A DNA stretch of 64,000 nucleotides from Marinomonas posidonica IVIA-Po-181. GTDB lineage: Bacteria > Pseudomonadota > Gammaproteobacteria > Pseudomonadales > Marinomonadaceae. The notes under the pieces are model-generated. The model saw only the letters and a list, made by a program, of their open reading frames with translations. It did not search any database and was not told the DNA's origin. Location of the stretch: positions 3,211,001 to 3,275,000 of the forward strand of contig NC_015559.1 of NCBI RefSeq assembly GCF_000214215.1. Direction: 5' to 3'. The position numbers were made by a program, and so were the translations under genes. This document shows positions 17,496 through 25,930 of the stretch, in pieces. Numbering within the stretch: position 1 is the first letter of the stretch; the number at the start of each line of letters is the position of its first letter.

Positions 17496-18914
17496 ATGTC
17501 AAAGTTTCAACGCTTGGCCCAACACTTTATTGAGCAAATTAACACGCAAAAACTCCCCGCAGGCGCGCGTTTACCGGCTTTGCGAAAAGTTACTAAGCAA
17601 CATCAGGTCAGCATGACCACGGCCACACGTGCTTATCACTACTTACAGCAAACCGGCTGGATTTATGCTCGCCCGCAAGCTGGCTACTTTGTTGCCAGCC
17701 AGATACAAGACACCCCCTTCCCTGAATTATCAAACATTTTCTTAGAGCAAAGAGACCCTAAGAAATTCGCCCCTAGCCGGGGCTACAACCCCAGTTCAGC
17801 TTTTTTCAGCCCACTTGGCACCTCTATGATCGCCCCCCATTTATTACCCAATACAGGCCTACAACGCAGTATCAAACGCGTTGCTCAACGCGCCAGTCAG
17901 CCGCTATTTCAGTACCCAGACATTCAGGGAGAAATGGCATTAAGGAGTGCATTAGCAGAACATTTGCGCCGTTATGGTCTGGCTTTTTCCAGCCATGAGC
18001 TGGTCATCACCAATGGCTGCATCGACAGTGTCAAAAAAGCCATCGAAACCCTAACCCGTGAAGGCGACACCATCGCCATTGGTTCCCCTTGTTTTAGCGG
18101 CTTATTAGATTTACTAACCACCTTGTCACGACAGGTAGTAGAGGTGCCAATCGGCCAAGACGGTGTGGATTTACAGCAATTTGAAAAGCTGCTCAAGCAA
18201 GGCATAGTCAAAGCGTCATTGTTCAGCACCAACAACATCAACCCCAATGGCATCTGCTTCTCAGATCAGCAAAAACAAGCCTTAGCCGAACTGGCGGCTC
18301 GATACCAAACCCCTATGATTGAAGACGATGTGTATTTTGAATTGAGCCATTTAAAGGACACACCATTACCCGCAAAATATTGGGATCAACAAGGCTATGT
18401 CATTTGGTGCGGTTCCTTTTCAAAAATTTTGGCCGAAGGCATGAGATTAGGTTGGTGTCATCCGGGGCGCTATTTTTCTGATTATATGCGCAAACATACC
18501 TTAACCAGTTTTGGCGTGAATGGCTTAGTGCAATCCTGCATGGCGGAATTCATCAACACAGGAGAATACCGCAGCCATGTACACAAGATCCGCTACCGAA
18601 TGGGCCAACACATTCATCAATATCAGCAGTTATTAGCCAAACAGCTGCCTGACAATGCCAAGATCAGTACACCGCAAGGCGGGATGGTATTATGGGTGCA
18701 TGTGCCTGGCTTAGATGCCGTACAGTTGGAAGCTGACGCTCAACCATTAAACATAGACATTCGCAGTGGCGCTGGCTTCAGCACGCATGACTTCTATACA
18801 GATTGTTTCCGCATAAATTGTGGCTGGCCACTCGAAGACAACGCAGACAAACACAATACCCGTCAACAGATATTGGTCTTATGTGAATTGATCAAAGCCA
18901 GTATGAATAAATAA
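17496..18914 (+). CDS. MocR-type regulator: GntR winged helix fused to PLP aminotransferase domain
   Basis: A 472-residue two-domain protein. Residues ~1-70 form a GntR winged helix (LPALRKVTKQHQVSMTTATRAYHYL), and ~85-470 a fold-type I aminotransferase domain with the PLP lysine in WCGSFSKILAEGMRLG and the D/Y pocket IEDDVYFE. Such proteins use PLP or an amino-compound adduct as effector and rarely act as true transaminases. It is divergent from the EamA transporter gene, its probable target. Confidence 0.92.
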   Translation: MSKFQRLAQHFIEQINTQKLPAGARLPALRKVTKQHQVSMTTATRAYHYLQQTGWIYARPQAGYFVASQIQDTPFPELSNIFLEQRDPKKFAPSRGYNPSSAFFSPLGTSMIAPHLLPNTGLQRSIKRVAQRASQPLFQYPDIQGEMALRSALAEHLRRYGLAFSSHELVITNGCIDSVKKAIETLTREGDTIAIGSPCFSGLLDLLTTLSRQVVEVPIGQDGVDLQQFEKLLKQGIVKASLFSTNNINPNGICFSDQQKQALAELAARYQTPMIEDDVYFELSHLKDTPLPAKYWDQQGYVIWCGSFSKILAEGMRLGWCHPGRYFSDYMRKHTLTSFGVNGLVQSCMAEFINTGEYRSHVHKIRYRMGQHIHQYQQLLAKQLPDNAKISTPQGGMVLWVHVPGLDAVQLEADAQPLNIDIRSGAGFSTHDFYTDCFRINCGWPLEDNADKHNTRQQILVLCELIKASMNK

Positions 18915-19058
18915 GACAACGACTGATGTATCTCTAATAAAGAATCACATACCGATTCAATTTTTTTGAAGGGCTTAATCAAAATACTTCGTTACTTATT
19001 CTGTCATAAATTGTATATAATATTGCTATCACTCATAACAGATTTCAAGGTAGAAACT

Positions 19059-19493
19059 ATGCAAGCATTTATCCAAAACATAACACGTACTTCTTCTGGC
19101 TGGGCAGGCACGATTCTTCGTATCCCAGTTGGTTTAATTCTAATGGCTCACGGCGCACAAAAATTGTTTGGCGCATTCGGTGGCTATGGTCTAGAAGGCA
19201 CAGGTCAATGGATGGCATCCATTGGTCTTGAACCAGGTTACTTAATGGCATTGATGGCCGGCAGCGCAGAATTCTTTGGCGGCTTGGCTTTGGTGATTGG
19301 TTTGTTGGTACGTCCTGCCGGCATCGCATTAGCGTTCACCATGCTGATCGCCATCTTTTCCGTTCATTTCAGCAATGGTCTTTTCATGGCAAACAACGGC
19401 TATGAATACGCTCTAACCATATTGGTTGTCTGCTTGTCTTTAGCCTTTAGTGGTGCTGGCGCTTTGTCTGTAGACAAAGTGATTGCTAAATAA
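19059..19493 (+). CDS. DoxX-family membrane protein
   Basis: A 144-residue protein with four predicted helices. The N-terminal GWAGTILRIPVGLILMAHGAQKLFG is the family hallmark. The ATG at 19059 has AAGG 8 nt upstream; the open frame continues upstream through an AT-rich promoter region with TATAAT at 19016, so the longer reading is not used. DoxX-like proteins act in the inner membrane in redox or stress roles that are poorly defined. Confidence 0.88.
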   Translation: MQAFIQNITRTSSGWAGTILRIPVGLILMAHGAQKLFGAFGGYGLEGTGQWMASIGLEPGYLMALMAGSAEFFGGLALVIGLLVRPAGIALAFTMLIAIFSVHFSNGLFMANNGYEYALTILVVCLSLAFSGAGALSVDKVIAK

Positions 19494-19512
19494 GCGATCT
19501 AAGTCAAAAAAT

Positions 19513-19550
19513 AAGGTTCGACTTCTCAAATGAGAAGTCGAACCTTTTTA
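19513..19550. terminator. Bidirectional terminator between doxX-like gene and azoR
   Basis: A 16-bp perfect inverted repeat (19513-19528 with 19531-19546, AA loop) has TTTTA on the plus side and a TTTTTT-containing tract on the minus side. It ends both convergent genes. Confidence 0.92.
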
Positions 19551-20213
19551 TTTCCCTAGCAAATCAACGACTAAACTTTCTATTTGCTCTCTTGCTTTCG
19601 CGATAGACTTTTGATGTCTTACATCTTTAAATTCTTGAAACTCAGAACCAATTTCATAGAAAGATTCCGCCCCTAAGTAACGTCCAAGCTGTTTCACATG
19701 AGGGCCTAAGTGATTCATTTCTTCCCTAACGCCACCGGCTTGAAAACCAAACTCACCCGTTGAGGTTAGTAGTACCAACACTTTTCTAAACAGCATAGGC
19801 TCAATCGGAAAATCCCCTCTTTTAAGGTCGAAGGTAAAGGTATGATTTAGCCGTAAGATCTGATCAAACCAAGCCTTTAAAACGGCAGGCATACCATAGT
19901 TATGCATAGGCGCAGTAATCAAAATAAGGTCTGCTTGTTTTACTTCTTCATAGTAGGCATCCGACTGCTTCAGTACACTTCTTTGCAACTCAGAACGCTC
20001 CACTTCTTCTGTAAACGCAGCGGCTAACCAATCAACTGAAAGGTATTCGGGTGGATTGCTTGCTAAGTCCCGATAGACGACCTTAATCGAATTATTTTTT
20101 TTCATCCATGTTTGTATAAAATGTTGTCCTAATGATTTAGAAATTGATCTATGAGACAAGGATTCGTTTTCACTAAAGCGTACACTAGAATCTATATGTA
20201 ATATGTTATTCAT
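19548..20213 (-). CDS. azoR: FMN-dependent NADH-azoreductase
   Basis: A 221-residue flavodoxin-fold protein. HIDSSVR near the N-terminus is the phosphate loop, and APMHNYGMPAVLKAWFDQILR and LTSTGEFG are typical of AzoR (quinone and azo-dye reduction with NADH). It is slightly longer than the E. coli enzyme. An 11-bp inverted repeat that includes its ribosome site lies directly upstream. It is divergent from a LysR gene at 20333, probably its regulator. Confidence 0.88.
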   Translation of the reverse strand: MNNILHIDSSVRFSENESLSHRSISKSLGQHFIQTWMKKNNSIKVVYRDLASNPPEYLSVDWLAAAFTEEVERSELQRSVLKQSDAYYEEVKQADLILITAPMHNYGMPAVLKAWFDQILRLNHTFTFDLKRGDFPIEPMLFRKVLVLLTSTGEFGFQAGGVREEMNHLGPHVKQLGRYLGAESFYEIGSEFQEFKDVRHQKSIAKAREQIESLVVDLLGK

Positions 20214-20218
20214 AAGAA

Positions 20219-20250
20219 AACCTCTGAAATTTAATGATTTTTCAGAGGTT
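20219..20250. promoter_or_regulatory. Inverted repeat covering the azoR ribosome site
   Basis: AACCTCTGAAA (20219-20229) and its exact complement (20240-20250) are separated by 10 nt. The arm nearest azoR contains the AGAGG ribosome site. It could be the LysR operator in the divergent region, or an RNA hairpin that hides the ribosome site. Confidence 0.6.
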
Positions 20251-20332
20251 AGTTTTCATTCAAAAGATGTGTCTGACAAACGATCATATTTTTACTATAA
20301 ATAACTTTAATTCATCTATAAAGGACTACCAC

Positions 20333-21241
20333 GTGTTTCATAAGTTACCGTCTCTCAACAGTATTCGAGCCTTTGAAGCGTCTGCGCGGCTTGGTAGCTT
20401 TAAAGCGGCAGCAATCGAACTTAATGTCACACCAACAGCGATTTCTCATCAAATTCGTGCACTTGAAGATGAACTTAATATCAGACTTTTTGAGCGAAAA
20501 ACCAGAAAAGTCATGCTCACATCGGAGGGCAAGATACTAGCGGAAACGGCGTATCAGTCACTACACGGATTACTGACAAAAATTAATGACCTAAAAAAAT
20601 TCCCTAACGATTTAACAGTCAGTACAACAAACTCCTTTGCAACAAAATGGTTAGTCCCAAACTTAAATCTATTTCAATCACTCAATCCAGATATCAATAT
20701 CCAAATACGAGGCGAAGATGACATTGTTGATATAGAGAATGATCGCCGTTTTGATTTAGCCATTCGTTATGGAGATCCTTCTCAGCTCTCTCATAAAAAC
20801 CCCCTAATTAGCTGTGCCTTGTTCACTGAATCTTTTTCCCTATACGCCACACCTAATTATTGGCATACACACCTTAAAGAAAAGCAACCTATACAGTTCT
20901 TCGCGACTCAATGGAAAAACCCAATCTTAGCGCCTCTAGACCTTGATGAGCAGCTACTTAAAAAATTCCCTCACGCCAAAGTCCAGTACTTCAATGATGA
21001 AAATTTCACGGTTCAAGCCGCATTATCAGGACAAGGAGTCGCTTTATTAGGCAAAATTTCAGCGGAACACTCAGTAAAAAATAGCTGGTTAATATGTGGA
21101 GAAGATGATTATTCTCTTCAAATTCTAGGACACGATTACTATTTAGTAATTCCTCAACGAGTTGCACACTTGCCTTCGGTCAAGGTATTTAAACAATGGC
21201 TGTTAGAAATGATGCAACATAAAAAAATCACGCCACACTAA
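20333..21241 (+). CDS. LysR-family regulator, GcvA type
   Basis: A 302-residue LysR protein from the GTG at 20333, which has AAGGA 7 nt upstream. The open frame extends back to 20234, but that segment is the intergenic inverted repeat. LPSLNSIRAFEASARLGSFKAAAIELNVTPTAISHQI, read in parts, is the GcvA-type helix-turn-helix, followed by a substrate-binding domain of normal length. It is divergent from azoR and so a likely regulator of it. Confidence 0.9.
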   Translation: MFHKLPSLNSIRAFEASARLGSFKAAAIELNVTPTAISHQIRALEDELNIRLFERKTRKVMLTSEGKILAETAYQSLHGLLTKINDLKKFPNDLTVSTTNSFATKWLVPNLNLFQSLNPDINIQIRGEDDIVDIENDRRFDLAIRYGDPSQLSHKNPLISCALFTESFSLYATPNYWHTHLKEKQPIQFFATQWKNPILAPLDLDEQLLKKFPHAKVQYFNDENFTVQAALSGQGVALLGKISAEHSVKNSWLICGEDDYSLQILGHDYYLVIPQRVAHLPSVKVFKQWLLEMMQHKKITPH

Positions 21242-21315
21242 CTCCATAAAAATTGACCATTAAGTCAGTGAGAATACGCTAAAATACTTAGCAATTAATA
21301 CAAGGAGAATATTAC

Positions 21316-22308
21316 ATGTCTTATCGCTCAATTAAGCTCGTTAAACGTCCTGAGCTGGAAATCACAGAAGATCTGTTTGACGTGGTCACGCAAGCCATAC
21401 CTCAACCTTCGGAAGGTGAAGTATTAGTAAAACTAACACATTTATCATTAGACCCAGCAATGCGTGGCTGGATGAGCCCTGACGAAAACAGCTATATTCC
21501 TCCAGTAAAATTAGGCGACACCATGCGTGCCAGCGGCATTGGTGACGTAGTGGCCTCTGAAAATGCCAATTTCCCCGTTGGCAGTCGTGTAATGGGGTTG
21601 ATGGGATTAACCGAATACGTCATCAGTAATGGCGATAATCTCAATCAGATTCCAAAAGAGGTGCCGGCAGAGGCCATTCTTTCAGTGATCGCATTACCCG
21701 GCATTACCGCCTATCACGGTGTATTTGAGGTGCTAAAGCCTGAAGCAGGCCAGACGCTTATCATCACAGCAGCGGCAGGGTCTGTGGGCTCTCTGGTTGG
21801 CCAAATGGCTAAAAACATGGGGCTCACCGTCATCGGTGTGGCCGGTTCTGATGAAAAGTGCCAATGGCTGACCAGTGAACTGGGCTTTGACCATGCCATC
21901 AACTACAAAGACGCGGACTTTGTGACGCAATTAGAACAAGCGACTCCGAATGGCATTGATCTCTTTTTTGAAAATACGGGCGGTACTGCACAAGCCCCAA
22001 TTTTTGATCGCATGAATCCCCACGGTCGCATTGCGGTATGTGGTTTGATTGCTGATTACCAGAAAGCAGAACCGGCTCCTGGACCAAGCTGGGTAGGTAT
22101 CATCAAGCGTCGCTTAACCATACAGGGCTTCACCATGCCAGATCACTTCCACCGCATTCCGGAATACGGTCAAGCATTGGGTGCCATGCTAGCAAAAGGC
22201 GAACTGAAATATCGCGCTCATGTGCTATACGGCATCGAAAGTGCCACCAGCGGAATCAACTTACTGTTTGAAGGTAAAAACCAGGGCAAGCTAATCGTTG
22301 AGCTGTAA
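21316..22308 (+). CDS. curA: NADPH-dependent enone/curcumin reductase-like oxidoreductase
   Basis: A 330-residue zinc-independent medium-chain dehydrogenase of the YncB/CurA (leukotriene B4 dehydrogenase-like) family. SLDPAMRGWM near residue 49 and the NADPH-binding AAAGSVGSLVGQMAK (~150) are diagnostic, and zinc-binding cysteines are lacking. It reduces carbon-carbon double bonds of enones. A ribosome site (AAGGAG) precedes the ATG, and a terminator follows. Confidence 0.9.
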   Translation: MSYRSIKLVKRPELEITEDLFDVVTQAIPQPSEGEVLVKLTHLSLDPAMRGWMSPDENSYIPPVKLGDTMRASGIGDVVASENANFPVGSRVMGLMGLTEYVISNGDNLNQIPKEVPAEAILSVIALPGITAYHGVFEVLKPEAGQTLIITAAAGSVGSLVGQMAKNMGLTVIGVAGSDEKCQWLTSELGFDHAINYKDADFVTQLEQATPNGIDLFFENTGGTAQAPIFDRMNPHGRIAVCGLIADYQKAEPAPGPSWVGIIKRRLTIQGFTMPDHFHRIPEYGQALGAMLAKGELKYRAHVLYGIESATSGINLLFEGKNQGKLIVEL

Positions 22309-22328
22309 TTTCTCGCCGCCCTAACCCC

Positions 22329-22358
22329 AAGGGAAACCATTTTGGTTTCCCTTTTTTA
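22329..22358 (+). terminator. Rho-independent terminator after curA
   Basis: An 11-bp perfect stem (22329-22339 with 22343-22353, TTT loop) is followed by a T-run. Confidence 0.9.
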
Positions 22359-22429
22359 TTCTGTCATGAACAAACATAAGGTAACATCAATCCTTTAGCG
22401 CGATACCAATAACAACACGAGTGCTTTAT

Positions 22430-24040
22430 ATGGATTACATCATCATAGGTGGCGGGGCAGCAGGTTGCCTGCTGGCCGAACGCTTGTCAAAAGACCCACA
22501 CCAACAAGTGACCTTGCTGGAAGCTGGCGGTCAGAACCAGCATCCTTTGGTCAAGATTCCAGCTGGCATCATAGGATTAATGCGCAGCCAAAAATTCAAC
22601 TGGTCACTGCGAACTCAGCCTCAATCTCAATTGGATAACCGTTGCCTATTTTGGCCTAGAGGCAAAGGGCTTGGCGGCAGCACAGCCATCAATGCCATGT
22701 GTTATACCCGCGGCCAAGCGGAAGATTTTGACGACTGGCAAAAGCATGGCGTAAACGGTTGGGATTACCAGAATTTACTTCCCCACTTCAAAAAAATGGA
22801 AGCCTATCATCAAGGGGAAAATACTTGGCATGGCACTGATGGTGAACTGCAGGTACAGGCCCTGCGACACAAACACACTTTATCTCATGCTTTTGTCGCC
22901 GCTTGTCAGGAGTATGGCCTACCTCTTAACGAAGACTTCAATAGCGCACAACAATTGGGAACTGGCTTTTATGATGTCATGCAAAATCGAGGACAACGCT
23001 GCAGTGCCGCACATGCGTTTCTTAATGACGCTAAAGCACGTCCAAATTTAACCATTATTTCTCACGCACAAGTAGAAAAGATTCAGCTACAAGACAAACG
23101 TGCCATTGGTGTTCTGTATCATAAGCAAGGAAAGTCTCATTTTCTCAAGGCGGACAAAGAAGTATTACTGTCAGCTGGCGCCATCCATAGTCCACAGATC
23201 CTCATGCTATCTGGCATTGGTCCTAAAGCGGAATTAATCCGTCATGGCATTCATGTGGAACATCAACTGGAAGGCGTTGGACAAAATCTACAAGACCATT
23301 TGGACATCAGTCTCATTCATCTCGATCAATCTAAATCCAGTATTTCTTTCCATCCAAGTTTTTTACCGGCTGGCCTCAAAGCCCTTTCGCAATACCCAAA
23401 ACGACGCGGCTTGCTAACATCAAACATAGCCGAAGCAGGTGCTTTCGTGGCCACAGAAGAAGACAACTTACGACCGGATGTGCAATTGCACTTTTTGCCC
23501 GCCGTCGAGGTAGATCATGGGTTAAACTTATGGCCAACCACTATGCATTATGGTTACACCCTTCGTGCTTGTCTGCTGCGTCCCGAAAGTCGTGGCCACA
23601 TTTGCCTGCAATCCCGATCACCGTTTGATGCGCCACTGATCGACCCTAACTATTTGAGCGCAGAAGAAGACATGAACGGCATGTTACGTGCCTTTGATTG
23701 TGCCAACGACATACTGCAACAAACCAGCTTAAAAACCTTCTCTAAACAAGCCTGGCTACCAGAACAACAGACACTCAGTAACGCCCAAAAAATGGATTAC
23801 ATACGACAGCATGCGGAAAGCATCTATCACCCTGTTGGCACCTGTAAGATGGGCACAGACTCGATGTCCGTCGTTGATGAAACACTTAAAGTCATCGGCA
23901 TAGACAACCTCAGAGTCATTGATGCCGCCATCATGCCGACCCTCGTCAGTGGCAATACTACTGCTGCGACCTTAGCCATAGCCAGCAAAGCGGTTGACAG
24001 CATTCAAGCCAAGCACAATACAACTACCCTTAATACATAA
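22430..24040 (+). CDS. GMC-family FAD-dependent oxidoreductase (choline/alcohol dehydrogenase-like)
   Basis: A 536-residue flavoprotein. The FAD dinucleotide loop is IIGGGAAGCLLAERLS at the N-terminus, followed by GMC signature 1 (GKGLGGSTAINAMCY) and signature 2 (SAGAIHSPQILMLSGIG). Catalytic His and Asn are in YHPVGTCKMG and SGNTTAATLA. Substrate (alcohol, choline-like or polyethylene-glycol-like) is unknown. ATG at 22430 is preferred over a GTG at 22421. It stands alone between two terminators. Confidence 0.92.
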   Translation: MDYIIIGGGAAGCLLAERLSKDPHQQVTLLEAGGQNQHPLVKIPAGIIGLMRSQKFNWSLRTQPQSQLDNRCLFWPRGKGLGGSTAINAMCYTRGQAEDFDDWQKHGVNGWDYQNLLPHFKKMEAYHQGENTWHGTDGELQVQALRHKHTLSHAFVAACQEYGLPLNEDFNSAQQLGTGFYDVMQNRGQRCSAAHAFLNDAKARPNLTIISHAQVEKIQLQDKRAIGVLYHKQGKSHFLKADKEVLLSAGAIHSPQILMLSGIGPKAELIRHGIHVEHQLEGVGQNLQDHLDISLIHLDQSKSSISFHPSFLPAGLKALSQYPKRRGLLTSNIAEAGAFVATEEDNLRPDVQLHFLPAVEVDHGLNLWPTTMHYGYTLRACLLRPESRGHICLQSRSPFDAPLIDPNYLSAEEDMNGMLRAFDCANDILQQTSLKTFSKQAWLPEQQTLSNAQKMDYIRQHAESIYHPVGTCKMGTDSMSVVDETLKVIGIDNLRVIDAAIMPTLVSGNTTAATLAIASKAVDSIQAKHNTTTLNT

Positions 24041-24087
24041 CCCAAAAATAGTATTTCATCCCAAAATAGTACGGACTTAACCCACAA

Positions 24088-24116
24088 AAAAGGGGAAGCC
24101 ATTGGCTTCCCCTTTT
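24088..24116. terminator. Bidirectional terminator between GMC oxidoreductase and efp
   Basis: A 13-bp perfect stem (24088-24100 with 24104-24116, ATT loop) has an A-run on the left arm and a T-run on the right arm. It can end transcripts from both convergent genes. Confidence 0.9.
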
Positions 24117-24140
24117 CAATCCAATCTTATTAGATTGTTA

Positions 24141-24716
24141 TTATTTGCCAGTCGCACGTGAAACGTATTCACCACTGCGAGTATCAACACGAAGTACTTC
24201 ACCAATGTTGATGAAAAGAGGCACGCGAACCATTGCGCCTGTGGTTAAGAACGCTGGTTTAGAACCACCGTTCGCCGTATCGCCTTTTACACCAGGATCC
24301 GTATCAACTACTTCTAGTTCAATGAAGTTAGGTGGCGTTACTGCTAATGGCGCGCCATTGTATAAAGTCACAACGTATTTCTCTTGTTCCTTCAGCCAAT
24401 TCTTCGTATCGGCAATGGCATTTTCATCTGCGGCATGCTGTTCAAAAGAACCATCTATTGCCATGAAATGCCAGAACTCACCGTCTGTGTATAGATATTC
24501 CATGTCGGTATCCATTACATCAGCCGCTTCTAAGGTATCGCCCGACTTAAAGGTACGTTCCCATACACGACCGGTTTTAAGATTACGCAACTTTAAACGG
24601 TTAAAGGCTTGGCCTTTACCAGGTTTCACGTGTTCATTATCCAAAACTGCACATGGATCGCCATCGACCATTACTTTTGTGCCGCCGCGCATGTCGCTAG
24701 TTGAAATATTAGCCAT
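24141..24716 (-). CDS. efp: Elongation factor P
   Basis: A 191-residue three-domain EF-P. Lys34 in [10 protein letters not shown] is the site that EpmA/EpmB modify with beta-lysine, and the C-terminal [10 protein letters not shown] is normal. EF-P relieves ribosome stalling at polyproline stretches. It is divergent from epmB, one of its two modifying enzymes. A large inverted repeat lies in the shared upstream region. Confidence 0.97.
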   Translation of the reverse strand: MANISTSDMRGGTKVMVDGDPCAVLDNEHVKPGKGQAFNRLKLRNLKTGRVWERTFKSGDTLEAADVMDTDMEYLYTDGEFWHFMAIDGSFEQHAADENAIADTKNWLKEQEKYVVTLYNGAPLAVTPPNFIELEVVDTDPGVKGDTANGGSKPAFLTTGAMVRVPLFINIGEVLRVDTRSGEYVSRATGK

Positions 24717-24774
24717 ACATCCTCACCGTATATGTTTAGAGAAAAAGCTCTGACTGGCGTATCATGTCAGTCTA

Positions 24775-24830
24775 AGATCTCTGCAAACGTTTTTATACGA
24801 TTCGTTATAAAGTAGCGTTTGCAGAGATCT
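24775..24830. promoter_or_regulatory. 15-bp inverted repeat in the efp/epmB divergent region
   Basis: AGATCTCTGCAAACG (24775-24789) is repeated as its exact complement at 24816-24830, with a 26-nt AT-rich spacer. It lies 59 bp before efp and 66 bp before epmB. It could be a two-site operator or a cruciform. No T-run follows either arm, so a terminator is unlikely. Confidence 0.6.
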
Positions 24831-24895
24831 TTATGAGCCAAAGGCCTCATTGGCCGAAATTCGTTGGCGCAATCATAACCTAAATTAACTCAATT

Positions 24896-25930
24896 TTGCA
24901 GATATTTGACGTGATACCAATTCAAACCGAACAGACGCTAACTTGGCCTGAGCACCTTACTCAGGCGATTACTTCCTTAGCCGAGCTAATTGACCACTTA
25001 GGGTTACCAAAAAACTTGATCACCCAAGGCATGGCAGCACACCATAGTTTTCGTCTGTTAGTGCCTCGTCCTTATTTATCACGCATCGAGTACGGTAACC
25101 CTAACGACCCCTTGTTAAAACAGATTCTCCCCAGCCCTTTCGAAATGCAAACCGTTTCAGGCTACACTGCGGATCCATTAGAAGAAGCCGATCACACACC
25201 ACAAAAAGCCATTGTGCATAAGTACAAACGCCGTTTACTGGTCATTACCACAGGCACCTGTGCGGTAAACTGTCGCTATTGTTTCCGCCGCCATTTTCCA
25301 TATGGTGACAACCAATTAGCGCAAGCTGAATGGCAAAGTGTGATCGACTATTTACGAGCCCACCCGGAGATAAATGAAGTCATTTTGAGTGGCGGTGACC
25401 CACTGATGATGAAGGACTCTTTACTGGCGGATAAGCTGCTCAAGTTAGAAGCCTTACCGCAAATCAAACGCTTACGCATTCATTCTCGTCTTCCAGTGGT
25501 GATCCCTGCCCGCATTTGCGATGCCTTGCTAACCCGTTTCTCACAAAGCCGTTTAGACATTGTCATGGTGTGGCACATCAATCATGCCAATGAGGTCGAT
25601 CAAGAGGTAATTGACGCCGCCTTTAAACTCAAAAAAATCGGCGTCACTTTATTGAATCAAGGCGTGCTGCTAAAGGGCATTAATGATACGGTCCAAGCGC
25701 AAGTGGATTTAAGCGAAGCGGTTTTCTCGGCCGGTATTCTGCCTTATTACCTGTTTACACTCGACCCCGTTGCAGGCGCGGCGCATTTCGACATTTCCGT
25801 TGAAGCAGCGCAGAAGCTAATGGGCAAAGTCGCCGCAGAGCTACCCGGCTATTTAGTACCAAGACTCGCGAAAGAGATTCCCGGAAAAGCCGCCAAAACG
25901 GTGTTTGCGCCGATCTTTGAATCGAATTAA
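24896..25930 (+). CDS. epmB: EF-P beta-lysylation protein EpmB (lysine 2,3-aminomutase-like)
   Basis: A 344-residue radical SAM enzyme. CAVNCRYCFRRHFPY (~residue 123) holds the CxxxCxxC cluster motif, followed by the aminomutase-like SGGDPLMMKD and LYYLFTLDPVAGAAHF-type PLP segment with C-terminal lysine. It converts (S)-alpha-lysine to (R)-beta-lysine for EpmA. The start is uncertain: TTG at 24896 or GTG at 24911, both without a clear ribosome site. Its stop overlaps the stop of the convergent nuclease gene (TTAA). Confidence 0.93.
   Translation: MQIFDVIPIQTEQTLTWPEHLTQAITSLAELIDHLGLPKNLITQGMAAHHSFRLLVPRPYLSRIEYGNPNDPLLKQILPSPFEMQTVSGYTADPLEEADHTPQKAIVHKYKRRLLVITTGTCAVNCRYCFRRHFPYGDNQLAQAEWQSVIDYLRAHPEINEVILSGGDPLMMKDSLLADKLLKLEALPQIKRLRIHSRLPVVIPARICDALLTRFSQSRLDIVMVWHINHANEVDQEVIDAAFKLKKIGVTLLNQGVLLKGINDTVQAQVDLSEAVFSAGILPYYLFTLDPVAGAAHFDISVEAAQKLMGKVAAELPGYLVPRLAKEIPGKAAKTVFAPIFESN

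Noticed and set aside
19513..19546. Inverted repeat with AAGGTTCGA as an IS5-type element
   Set aside because: The 16-bp perfect stem with T-runs on both sides between convergent genes is better explained as a bidirectional terminator.
24145..24753. Plus-strand open frame of about 200 codons opposite efp
   Set aside because: It is the antisense shadow of efp, with no ribosome site and no recognisable protein features.
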